The translations under genes were made by a program, and so were the position numbers. Source: an uncultured Muribaculaceae bacterium (lineage in GTDB: Bacteria > Bacteroidota > Bacteroidia > Bacteroidales > Muribaculaceae). Taken from it: DNA of 9,418 nucleotides. The DNA lies in contig CAJUOC010000051.1 of the NCBI GenBank assembly GCA_910587925.1, positions 1 to 9,418 on the forward strand, given 5' to 3'. A model generated the notes under the pieces. The model did not search any database and had not been told where the DNA came from. It was given only the letters and a program-made list of their open reading frames with translations. Positions 1 through 7,172 of the stretch are shown one piece after another (position 1 is the stretch's first letter; every line of letters begins with the position of its first letter).

Positions 1-148
1 CACAGCACGCGCCCCTCTTTGGCGCTTTTTGCCCAACTCTTCGGTCGAGTGGCAACGACCACACTCCCTCATCGTTAGACAAAAATCACTCAAAGAGTGC
101 CGCGCCTACGTATTCACATTTATTTTTAAACAAGCTCTAAACCACGCT

Positions 149-940
149 ATGAGTAAAAACATCCTGAAAGCGCTGATGATAGCGGCCGCCATGTGTGTTT
201 GCGGCCAGGCATCGGCTCAGTTCAACATCGGACGCGCCGTAAGCGGCGCCGTAAAGGCCGGCCAGGCCCTCACCCTCTCCGACGCCCAGATGGCCGAGTA
301 TGTCAAGGAGTACATCGACGGTACCGACAAGCTCAACCCCATCGCCGAGGGCGACGACCCCTATGCAGTGCGCCTCGCCCGCCTCACCGAGGGCCTTACC
401 GAGGTCGACGGCATACCCCTCAACTTCAAGGTCTACAAGGTAATCGACGTCAACGCCTTTGCCTGCCCCGACGGCAGTGTGCGTGTATTTGCCGGCCTGA
501 TGGATATCATGACCGACGAGCAGGTGCTCGGCGTCATCGGCCACGAGGTGGGCCATGTGGCTCACCGCGACTCCAAGAATGCCTTCAAGCGCGCCCTGCT
601 CGCGTCGGCCCTCAAAGACGGCATCAGCAGCACCGGAGGCAAGGCCGCGGCTCTGAGCCAGAGCCAGCTCAGCGACCTGGGCACAGCCCTGATGCAGTCG
701 ACATTCTCCCAGAAGCAGGAGAAGGCGGCCGACGACTATGGCTATGAGTTCCTGAAGTCGCACGGCAAAAATCCCGTGGCTATGGCACTGTCGTTCCGCA
801 AGCTGCTGGAGCTCCAGGGCGGCGAGCAGGCATCGAAGACGAGCAAGATCAACCAGCTCTTCTCGACCCACCCCGAGCTCCCCACCCGCATCAAGCGCAT
901 GGAAGACCGCGCCCGCAAAGACGGCTATACCATCGAGTGA
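149..940 (+). CDS. Secreted M48-family zinc metallopeptidase
   Basis: This gene encodes a 263-residue exported zinc peptidase of family M48, the family of E. coli LoiP and BepA, which act in cell-envelope quality control. An N-terminal signal peptide (about residues 1-23, ending ASA before Gln24) has no convincing lipobox. The zinc-binding HEVGH motif is at residues 132-136. The third ligand is Glu191 in the EKAAD motif, which matches the ExxAD pattern of the family. Near the C terminus a THPELPTRI segment matches the conserved HPxxxxRI signature. No membrane helix follows the signal, so this is a compact periplasmic or surface form rather than an HtpX-like membrane protein. The ATG at 149 is chosen because a signal peptide begins there; an in-frame TTG at 29 would place 40 unlikely residues in front. 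No Shine-Dalgarno or clear promoter is seen in bases 1-148. The gene stands alone and converges on the GH43 gene. Its substrate is unknown. Confidence 0.93.
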   Translation: MSKNILKALMIAAAMCVCGQASAQFNIGRAVSGAVKAGQALTLSDAQMAEYVKEYIDGTDKLNPIAEGDDPYAVRLARLTEGLTEVDGIPLNFKVYKVIDVNAFACPDGSVRVFAGLMDIMTDEQVLGVIGHEVGHVAHRDSKNAFKRALLASALKDGISSTGGKAAALSQSQLSDLGTALMQSTFSQKQEKAADDYGYEFLKSHGKNPVAMALSFRKLLELQGGEQASKTSKINQLFSTHPELPTRIKRMEDRARKDGYTIE

Positions 941-951
941 CACCCACTGAC

Positions 952-995
952 ATACAGCGAGGGCACCCTGCCGCAGCAGGGTGCCCTCGCTGTAT
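952..995 (+). terminator. 19-bp perfect stem-loop after the M48 gene
   Basis: Bases 952-970 pair perfectly with 977-995 around the 6-base loop CCGCAG, beginning 11 bases after the M48 stop codon. Position and stability suggest a transcript 3' end or an mRNA-stabilising hairpin. No U-tract follows, so it is not a textbook intrinsic terminator. Confidence 0.7.
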
Positions 996-1002
996 ATACA
1001 TA

Positions 1003-1385
1003 TCTCCCCACCGATAGTCCACGCAACCGATAGTCTGCGCAGGGCCCATGTCCCCGGCCGATAGCCTGCGCCATCCCCGGGCAGTCCCCCCGTGGCAGTC
1101 CACCCCGTGGTAGTCCACCCCCGGGGTAGTCCGCGCAGGTTTGTAACCTGCGCGTCACCAAGCTATTACACCTCGTCTTTTTGACTTTGTAAGTCAAAAC
1201 ACCGCTTCGCCATATGTTGCCACAGGATTTCCATATGCGCCACTTTCAGGTCTATACACGCGGCCTTAGCGTCTTTTTGACTTACAAAGTCAAAAAGACG
1301 AGGTGAAATAGCCTGGTAACGCGCAGGTTACAAACCTGCGCGGACTATCGGTGGGGGGGCCGCCCGCGCGGACTATCAGTGAGGG
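1003..1385. repeat. Ladder of degenerate element-end repeats around composite element 1
   Basis: Short copies of the motif (CCG)ATAGTCC recur on the left side at 1011-1020, 1027-1038 and 1058-1070. Less exact AGTCC copies follow, including two adjacent 15-bp units at 1092-1106 and 1107-1121 that differ by one base. The right side carries the reverse complement (GGACTATC) at 1342-1349 and 1370-1377. Bases 1006-1020 are the exact reverse complement of 1342-1356, so the inverted symmetry extends beyond element 1. Apart from this ladder, the M48 terminator and element 1, nothing else is seen in the gene-free stretch 941-1408, and no credible gene. Confidence 0.75.
1127..1347. repeat. Composite palindromic element 1 (four hairpins, A-B...B'-A')
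   Basis: Two 73-bp arms, 1127-1199 and 1275-1347, are inverted copies matching at 70 of 73 positions without gaps. Each arm holds two hairpins. Hairpin A is CGCGCAGGTT / AACCTGCGCG with a TGT loop on the left (1132-1154) and an ACA loop on the right (1320-1342). Hairpin B is centred on TTTTGACTT / AAGTCAAAA, at 1179-1199 with 9 bp and at 1270-1300 with 14 bp. The ends are TAGTCC and GGACTA. The centre (1200-1269) has no gene. The element lies between the convergent 3' ends of the M48 and GH43 genes, a usual location for REP/BIME-type repeats. No transposase is present, so any mobility would be in trans. Confidence 0.88.
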
Positions 1386-1408
1386 ATGCGATGTCGCGGC
1401 TGTCTATC

Positions 1409-2974
1409 TCAGTCGCGGCCGTCGTAGCTGAAGTAGGGGAAGATGGCTGTCGCGGGACCGGTGGCGTACAGGCCTATCACCACGCCGGTGAAGCCGCCGG
1501 CGGTGTCTTTGGTGAGGTAGCGGGTGTCGAGCTCGCCCACCGGAAGCCAGCCGGCGCCGCCGTCGGTGGAGCAGGCAAAGCGGTATGCGTCGGCGTCGGA
1601 GGTGATGCGCAGCTCGACGGTGGCGACGTCGGAGGGCACGGATATCTCGGCCACGGTATGCGCCAGGCGGTAGAGCTTGTAGGAGAGGCACACGCTGCGC
1701 GAGCCGTCGGGATTTTGCCGCAGATACAGCTCGTAGTGTGAGGTGACGTCGAAGTATACCGTAAGGCCGGCGCGGCCGCCGGGCCGGGCGTCGGTGAGCC
1801 GCACCGCCGTGGTGGCCTCGAAGGAGATGTCTTGCTGGCGGCGGGCGACGAAGGTCGGGCTGCCGAGCGATGTGAGGTCTGCCTCGGCGCCACGCAGTTG
1901 AAGGCCCGCGGGGGTGAGGGCGTAGGCCGAGGTATCGGGATTGCGCAGATATACCCAGTCGAGGGGCATGGCCTCGAGCGAGGCAAAGTCGACGCGGCCG
2001 TTGCGCGGGCGGCCGGCGGTGGCGGCAGCGCCCTCGACGTTCATCTCGGTGGTGATGACGCCGCCGCCGTTGACCACCGGCCAGCCGTCGGCGCCCCACT
2101 CTACCGGGGCCAGGTATGTCTCGCGGCCGGTGACGTAGCTGCCGGCTGCCGAGGGGCGGAAGCCCAGGCATACGAGCCACCAGCGGCCGTCGGGGGCCTC
2201 GACAAGGTCGGCGTGGCCCACGCCCTGTATGGGATTGTCCTGGGCGATGCGCCGCTGGTGATACAGGATGGGGTTGGCCGGATTGCTCTCGTAGGGGCCG
2301 TAGATGTCGCGCGAGCGGGCGATGGTGGCCGAGTGGCCCATCTCGGTGCCGCCCTCGGCGATGAGCAGGTAGTACCACCCGTCGCGGTAATATATGTGGG
2401 GCGCCTCGGGATGGCGGCCGCCGTCGCCCTGCCATATGCGGCGCGAGGGCGTGAGCTGGCGACCGGTGGCGGGGTCTATCTCACAGAGTGAGATATTCTC
2501 ATCGGGATTGCTCACCATGTAACACTTGCCGCCCTCAAAGTACAGCGAGGGGTCGATGCCGCCCTGGTCGAGCCATATGGGGTCGCTCCAGGGACCGGCC
2601 GGGTCGGTGGCGGTGACCAGGAAATTGCCGTTGTGCACGCCGTTGTCGCCCACGTTGGTGGTAATCATGTAGAATGTGCCGTCGTGATGGCGGATGGTGG
2701 GGGCATAGATGCCAAACCAGGCCGAGGCACCGCCGAGGGGCAGCTGCGAGGGGCGGTCGAGCACGTTGCCGAGCTGGCGCCAGTTGACCAGGTCGCGGCT
2801 GTGCCACAGCGGCACGCCGGGAAAGTACTGGAAAGTACTGTTGACCATGTAGTAATCGCTGTCGACGCGGCAGATGCTCGGGTCGGGATACATGCCGGGC
2901 AGTATGGGATTGGTGTAGGCGGCGGCGCCGAGCGATACGGCGGCCAAAGCGGTAGCAAGGATTAAGGACCTCAT
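1409..2974 (-). CDS. Secreted GH43-family glycosidase with C-terminal beta-sandwich (beta-xylosidase / alpha-L-arabinofuranosidase type)
   Basis: This gene encodes a 521-residue exported glycoside hydrolase of family GH43, whose members release xylose or arabinofuranose from plant hemicelluloses and pectins. The signal peptide covers about residues 1-19 (ending AAA before Tyr20). The five-bladed propeller follows with NPILPGMYPDPS, which holds the general base Asp31. The pKa-modulating Asp141 is in GIDPSLYF, the acid Glu190 is in HPEAPHIY, and the conserved His254 is in GVGHADLV, so the catalytic set is complete. Residues from about 330 to the end match the concanavalin A-like C-terminal domain (GH43_C2 type) of XynB-like enzymes, and the length is normal for that architecture. 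The start ATG overlaps the GH95 stop in ATGA, so the two are translationally coupled. The exact subfamily and the xylosidase versus arabinofuranosidase choice cannot be settled by eye. No classical terminator follows; transcription runs into composite element 1. Confidence 0.93.
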   Translation of the reverse strand: MRSLILATALAAVSLGAAAYTNPILPGMYPDPSICRVDSDYYMVNSTFQYFPGVPLWHSRDLVNWRQLGNVLDRPSQLPLGGASAWFGIYAPTIRHHDGTFYMITTNVGDNGVHNGNFLVTATDPAGPWSDPIWLDQGGIDPSLYFEGGKCYMVSNPDENISLCEIDPATGRQLTPSRRIWQGDGGRHPEAPHIYYRDGWYYLLIAEGGTEMGHSATIARSRDIYGPYESNPANPILYHQRRIAQDNPIQGVGHADLVEAPDGRWWLVCLGFRPSAAGSYVTGRETYLAPVEWGADGWPVVNGGGVITTEMNVEGAAATAGRPRNGRVDFASLEAMPLDWVYLRNPDTSAYALTPAGLQLRGAEADLTSLGSPTFVARRQQDISFEATTAVRLTDARPGGRAGLTVYFDVTSHYELYLRQNPDGSRSVCLSYKLYRLAHTVAEISVPSDVATVELRITSDADAYRFACSTDGGAGWLPVGELDTRYLTKDTAGGFTGVVIGLYATGPATAIFPYFSYDGRD

Positions 2975-5400
2975 GGGCGGATCTCTGTATCTTGTGTATT
3001 TATAGTAATGGGTATCTCGCGGCCGTCGGCTACCACGACTGCCTCGACGGGGCGGCCGGTGGTGGAGCGGAGCACGGCGCGCGAGAGGCGGCCGTCGGCC
3101 CAGTCGATGTCGGCCTCAACGCCGCCGCGGGCGCGCAAGCCGCGCACACTGCCGCCCGGCCACGCGGCGGGCAGCGCCGGCAGCAGGGTGATGCGCGGAG
3201 TGGATGTGCCGGCGGGGATGTGCGAGCCAAGGAGCATCTCGGCCACACCGGCCGAGCCGCCGAAATTGGAGTCGATCTGATACGGAGCGTGGGCACCGAG
3301 CAGATTGGGATATGTACCGCCGCCGCGACGGGCGTCGGCACCGGCGTAGTCGTCGGGGCTCACGTAGCGCAGCAGGGTGCGGTAGAAGTGGTAGGCGCCG
3401 TCGGCATCGCCCATGCGGGCGCTGAGATTGACGCGCCAGGCGGTGCTCCAGCCGGTGGTGCGGTCGCCCTTGAGCTCGAGGGTGCGCTCGGCGGCGCGCA
3501 CCAGGTCGGGATTGTCGGCCGGGGTGATGTGGCGGCCGGGGTAGATGCCATACAGATGCGACTGATGGCGATGCGTAGGCTCGGCGTCGGCCCAGTCATG
3601 GTACCATTCCATGAGGTTGCCGCGGCTGCCGATATGATATGGGCGCAGGCGCGGCAATACCGAGTCGATGCGCTCGACAAGGGCGGCGTCGGTGTCGAGG
3701 ATGCGGGCGGCGTCGCGGGCGTCGAGCAGACACTGACGCGCCATGGCCAGGTCGGCGGTGGCGCCGTAGAGCGTGGCGCCGGCGTAGCCCTCGGGGGTGA
3801 GGTAGACGTTTTCGGGCGAGGTGCCGGGCGAGGTGATGAGCTCGCCGTCGCGCTCGACGAGCCAGTCGAGACAGAAGAGGGCTGCGCCGCGCAGCGCGGG
3901 CCAGTCGGCGGCCAGCATGTCGCGGTCTTGCGAGAAGAGATATGAGTCGTAGAGCTGCGAGGCGAGCCAGGCGCCGCCCATGGTCCAGTTGGCCCAGCAG
4001 GGGTCGCCGGTGTGCATGCCCACGGGGTTTGTCGTGGCCCATATGTCGGAATTCTGTCCCAGAGCCCAGCCGCCGTTGTCGACACCGTAGTAGTGGCGCG
4101 CGGTGAGCTGACCGTGGCGCTCGTCGGCCAGGCGGCGCACAAAGGTGTGGAGCGGGGCGGCCATCTCGGCAAGGTTTGTCACCGTGGCAGGCCAGTAGTT
4201 TTCCTCAAGATTGATGTTGGTGGTATAGTTGGAGCTCCAGGGCGGCGACATCTTCTCGTTCCAGAGGCCCTGCAGGTTGGCGGGCACACCGTCGGTGCGC
4301 GACGATGATATGAGCAGGTATCGGCCGAGCTGGAAGAATGTCTCCTCCAGGTCGGGATTGGCCATGGCCGAGTCGGTATACAGCAGCAGCTGGCGGTCGG
4401 TTGGCAGCGCGGCCACGGCAGGGTCGGTGGCGCCGAGGTCGAGGCTCACACGGTCGTAGAGCGCGCGGTAGTCGGCCTGCTGGCGCGCGCGCAGGGTATC
4501 GGCAGGCATGGCGGCGGCGCGCGCGGCTATGCGCGTGGCGGCGGCGCGGTAGTCGGCGGTGGGGCGGGCGGGGTTGCGGTCGTGGCCCTCAAAGGAGGTG
4601 GTATTGGCCACGATGAGGCGCAGGCGACCGGCGCCGCGCACGCGCAGGGAGCTGTCGGCCGGCTCGACTGTGCCGCCGTCGGGGGCCAGGGCTTGCACGA
4701 CGGTGCGGAAGCGTGTGCCGCGGTCGGGGTCGAAGTGTGCCTTGATGTCGACCGGGGCATAGCCGGGATATGTGCGCCATGCGCCGTAGCCGTCCATGGT
4801 GAGGGCGCCGGCGGTGGCGGCGGTGGTGTGGGGCAGCTGCGAGCCGAGGCGTATGTCGGCGTCGATGCCGGCGGGGTCGGCAGTGGTGAGCTCCATCACG
4901 ATTACGGAGTCGGGCGCCGAAGCGTAGTAGCGGCACTCCACCGGGTAGCCGCCCACGGTGTAGCCGGCCGAGGCGGTGGCGGTGCCCAGGTCGAGGCTGC
5001 GGCGGTAGTCGGCGGGCACGGCCTCGGCGCGGCCGGGATAGTCGACTGTGAGATAGCCCAGCGGATGATAGTCGGCGGTATAGTGCCCCTGCACGCGGCG
5101 CTGCAGGGAGTCGGCGGCGCGGTAGTCGCCGCGGTCGAGGGCGGCGCGTATCTCGGGGATGGCGAGGTATGCGTCGGGGCTGAATACGGTGTCTTCGGGC
5201 TCGCCCGACCATAGCGTGATATCGTTGAGAGCGAGGCGCTCGCCGCGGGCGTCGCCATATACGATGGCGCCGATGCGCCCGTTGCCGATGAGCAGCGCTT
5301 CCTCAAAGTAGCGCGCGGGTCGGTCGTAGTGCAGGGTCTGCGCCGACGCTGCCGTCGCGAGGGCGGCTGCGCAGGCGGTGAGTATGTGTGTGGTCTTCAT
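2971..5400 (-). CDS. Secreted GH95-family alpha-L-fucosidase / alpha-L-galactosidase
   Basis: This gene encodes a full-length 809-residue GH95 enzyme. The family inverts alpha-linked L-fucose, or in some members L-galactose, from glycan ends. The signal peptide covers about residues 1-20 (ASA before Gln21). A lipobox-like LTAC at residues 7-10 is too early to be a credible lipoprotein signal. An N-terminal beta domain (about 21-270) precedes the (alpha/alpha)6 barrel. The Asn pair that activates water is Asn395 and Asn397 in TTNINLEENYW, the likely acid is Glu530 in GTSPENVY, and the likely base is Asp710 in YQIDSNFGG. They correspond to Asn421, Asn423, Glu566 and Asp766 of Bifidobacterium AfcA as I recall them. 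A C-terminal beta domain starts near residue 730. Thr393 sits two residues before Asn395, where plant alpha-fucosidases have His. It is first in a coupled pair with GH43. A perfect hairpin ends only 10 bases before its ATG. Confidence 0.95.
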   Translation of the reverse strand: MKTTHILTACAAALATAASAQTLHYDRPARYFEEALLIGNGRIGAIVYGDARGERLALNDITLWSGEPEDTVFSPDAYLAIPEIRAALDRGDYRAADSLQRRVQGHYTADYHPLGYLTVDYPGRAEAVPADYRRSLDLGTATASAGYTVGGYPVECRYYASAPDSVIVMELTTADPAGIDADIRLGSQLPHTTAATAGALTMDGYGAWRTYPGYAPVDIKAHFDPDRGTRFRTVVQALAPDGGTVEPADSSLRVRGAGRLRLIVANTTSFEGHDRNPARPTADYRAAATRIAARAAAMPADTLRARQQADYRALYDRVSLDLGATDPAVAALPTDRQLLLYTDSAMANPDLEETFFQLGRYLLISSSRTDGVPANLQGLWNEKMSPPWSSNYTTNINLEENYWPATVTNLAEMAAPLHTFVRRLADERHGQLTARHYYGVDNGGWALGQNSDIWATTNPVGMHTGDPCWANWTMGGAWLASQLYDSYLFSQDRDMLAADWPALRGAALFCLDWLVERDGELITSPGTSPENVYLTPEGYAGATLYGATADLAMARQCLLDARDAARILDTDAALVERIDSVLPRLRPYHIGSRGNLMEWYHDWADAEPTHRHQSHLYGIYPGRHITPADNPDLVRAAERTLELKGDRTTGWSTAWRVNLSARMGDADGAYHFYRTLLRYVSPDDYAGADARRGGGTYPNLLGAHAPYQIDSNFGGSAGVAEMLLGSHIPAGTSTPRITLLPALPAAWPGGSVRGLRARGGVEADIDWADGRLSRAVLRSTTGRPVEAVVVADGREIPITINTQDTEIRP

Positions 5401-5410
5401 GGTGACGCGA

Positions 5411-5454
5411 ATTTACAAAAAACTACCCGACAGTGCGGGTAGTTTTTTGTAAAT
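5411..5454 (-). terminator. Palindromic (bidirectional-type) intrinsic terminator between OmpP1-like and GH95 genes
   Basis: Bases 5411-5429 pair perfectly with 5436-5454 (19 bp, loop of 6). The strong core is CTACCCG/CGGGTAG, followed by a run of six T; by symmetry it has the same form on both strands. It lies 21 bases past the OmpP1-like stop and should end that transcript. The hairpin also ends 10 bases before the GH95 start codon, leaving little room for an independent promoter. Confidence 0.88.
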
Positions 5455-5475
5455 ATCTTGGGTATGTAATGTTAA

Positions 5476-7101
5476 TCAGAAGCGGTAACCGAGAGTCAGC
5501 ACCACCGAATTGGTCGTCTGCTCCAGGCTGGCCGAGGGAGCCACATTGCCCTGGAAATTGGTAAAGGCATGGTAGGTGCTCTGGCGGTTGCGGTAGACAT
5601 AGGCGGCGTCGATGGTAAAGCCTTTGTAGCGGTAGCCGGCGCCGGCCGAGATGGTGTAGGTGTCTTTGTCGAAGGTGTAGGCGGGATTGGTGCCCGAGGT
5701 GTAGATCTCGAGATTGCCGTCGGCAGCCTCGCTCTTGACGTTGGTCTTGGCGTAGGAGTAGCCGGCGCGCAGGCTGAAGGCGGGGGTCACGCGGTACTCG
5801 GCACCCAGGCGTATGATGTTGGTGGCCTGGAAGTAGTCTTTGATGTCGCCGTTGACGTAGTCGTCGTCGATGTACTCACCCCAGTCGTTCTGATACTTCA
5901 CGTGCATGTCGCCGAATGCCTGGCGCTCGTAGTCGAGGCTGATGATGGCCTGGCTGCCGATGACGCCGGCCACGCCCACCATCATGCGCCAGGGCGAGTT
6001 GAGGCGGAAGTTGTAGTAGGAGTCGTCGGTATACTGTGTCCCCTGCAGCGGGGTGCCCACGATATTGCCGTCGCGGTCGATCTGCGCATAGTCGTAGGCC
6101 GTGGTGGCCATGCCGGTCTGGGTGAGGCTGTACCAGGTGGGGGTGTGGATGGCAAAGCCGATGCGCAGCTCGTTGATGGGCTTCACGATTACACCGACCT
6201 TGAAATTCCAGCCCGAGCCGGTGATACGCTGGCTGTTGTTGAGGTCAAAATTGGCATTGCCTGTGTGCAGGCCGCCGTTGACATCGACACGCGCCCCCGA
6301 CATGCTCTCGGAGTAGAGCGCGTCGCGGGTATAGCTCAGGTCGGTGATGCCGAAGCCGATACCCCAGTACACGACGTCGCTCACGTTGCCGCCGAAGTCA
6401 ATCGAGTACTCGTCGACATACCCGCGCTCACGCACCTTGCTCAGCGCATCGCCCACCGAGCCGGGCTGGCTCAGGCCCATGAAGCCGGCGCCAGTAGGGT
6501 TGGGAGCTATCATCGACGAGGTGTACGACAGTATCGAGAGCCAGTCGTAGTCGTCGGGCGACTGGTAGGGGTTGTAGTCGTCGGTAAAGTCGAGCTCGCC
6601 GGGAGTCACGCCCTCCGCCGTGGTGTAGGCGGCGACATAGTCGGTCAGCGAGGTCGATGCCTGCGGGGTATAGGCATTGAACACGCGGTCAAACGATGCC
6701 ACGCGCGAGTACGACACGCCCCAGTTGAAGTTGCGCAGCGCCCCGTCGAGCCGCACCGCACCGACGTAACCGAAGTTGTTGCACGCCACCGAGGTCTTGC
6801 TCTCAGGATTTTTGAGCCCCAGCGACGGGTCGTACTTGCGGCCGCCGTCGGTCTTGAAGCTCGACGGCGATATGTCGAGCGTGACCCCGATCTCGCTGCG
6901 GCGGTATACACCGATGCCGGCGGGATTCTGGTTGAGCGTGCTCAGGTCGCCGCCCAAGGCGGTAAACGCGCCGCCCATGCTCATAAAACGCGCCGTACCG
7001 CGCAGCTGTGTCTGCGACAATGTATACGCCTCGATGGCGCTCTGCGCCCAGGCGGGCGCCGCTATGGCGAGGGCTGCGACAGCCGTAAGTATCTTTTTCA
7101 T
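5476..7101 (-). CDS. OmpP1/FadL-family outer-membrane beta-barrel protein
   Basis: This gene encodes a 541-residue outer-membrane protein of the OmpP1/FadL family, whose E. coli member moves long-chain fatty acids. Bacteroidales relatives are often loosely labelled hemin receptors. The signal peptide is residues 1-19 (AWA before Gln20). The plug region carries the family hallmark SMGGAFTALGGD followed by QNPAG (Asn59-Pro60-Ala61-Gly62). The rest alternates aromatic and polar residues as expected for barrel strands. It ends in VVLTLGYRF, with the terminal Phe used for barrel assembly. It is longer than E. coli FadL (about 446 residues), with loop-like Asp/Tyr-rich inserts around residues 175-190 and 350-370. 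The 71-base gap to the upstream W/G-rich gene has no terminator, so the two probably share a transcript. The substrate is not deducible; hydrophobic compounds are the family expectation. Confidence 0.9.
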   Translation of the reverse strand: MKKILTAVAALAIAAPAWAQSAIEAYTLSQTQLRGTARFMSMGGAFTALGGDLSTLNQNPAGIGVYRRSEIGVTLDISPSSFKTDGGRKYDPSLGLKNPESKTSVACNNFGYVGAVRLDGALRNFNWGVSYSRVASFDRVFNAYTPQASTSLTDYVAAYTTAEGVTPGELDFTDDYNPYQSPDDYDWLSILSYTSSMIAPNPTGAGFMGLSQPGSVGDALSKVRERGYVDEYSIDFGGNVSDVVYWGIGFGITDLSYTRDALYSESMSGARVDVNGGLHTGNANFDLNNSQRITGSGWNFKVGVIVKPINELRIGFAIHTPTWYSLTQTGMATTAYDYAQIDRDGNIVGTPLQGTQYTDDSYYNFRLNSPWRMMVGVAGVIGSQAIISLDYERQAFGDMHVKYQNDWGEYIDDDYVNGDIKDYFQATNIIRLGAEYRVTPAFSLRAGYSYAKTNVKSEAADGNLEIYTSGTNPAYTFDKDTYTISAGAGYRYKGFTIDAAYVYRNRQSTYHAFTNFQGNVAPSASLEQTTNSVVLTLGYRF

Positions 7102-7172
7102 ACTATGATGTGTGTTTGTCGGTTATATCGGAAATAAACAGTCGGGAGAGGAGAGTATGACGGGGATGCCGG

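Noticed and set aside
29..148. Extended M48 start at the in-frame TTG at 29
   Set aside because: The extension adds 40 residues ahead of a clear signal peptide starting at Met 149.
925..1197. Minus-strand open frame of 90 codons over the M48 terminator and element 1
   Set aside because: It covers a perfect stem-loop and the repeat ladder, giving Gly/Arg-rich low-complexity sequence; treated as a by-product of repeat DNA.
1127..1347. Insertion sequence
   Set aside because: It has inverted ends but no room for a transposase and no clear target duplication; described instead as a non-autonomous palindromic element.
2992..3945. Long plus-strand open frame antisense to GH95
   Set aside because: High GC at third codon positions of the real gene leaves the opposite strand open. 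The product is Ala/Gly/Val-rich without motifs, while the GH95 frame has a complete catalytic set.
5371..5400. Lipoprotein signal in GH95 (LTAC at residues 7-10)
   Set aside because: The Cys lies too close to the N terminus to leave a hydrophobic core, and an ASA-Q signal peptidase I site follows.
5569..7137. 522-codon plus-strand open frame antisense to the OmpP1-like gene
   Set aside because: Same cause: a shadow of a GC-rich gene, with Val/Ala/Gly/His composition and no signal or domain.
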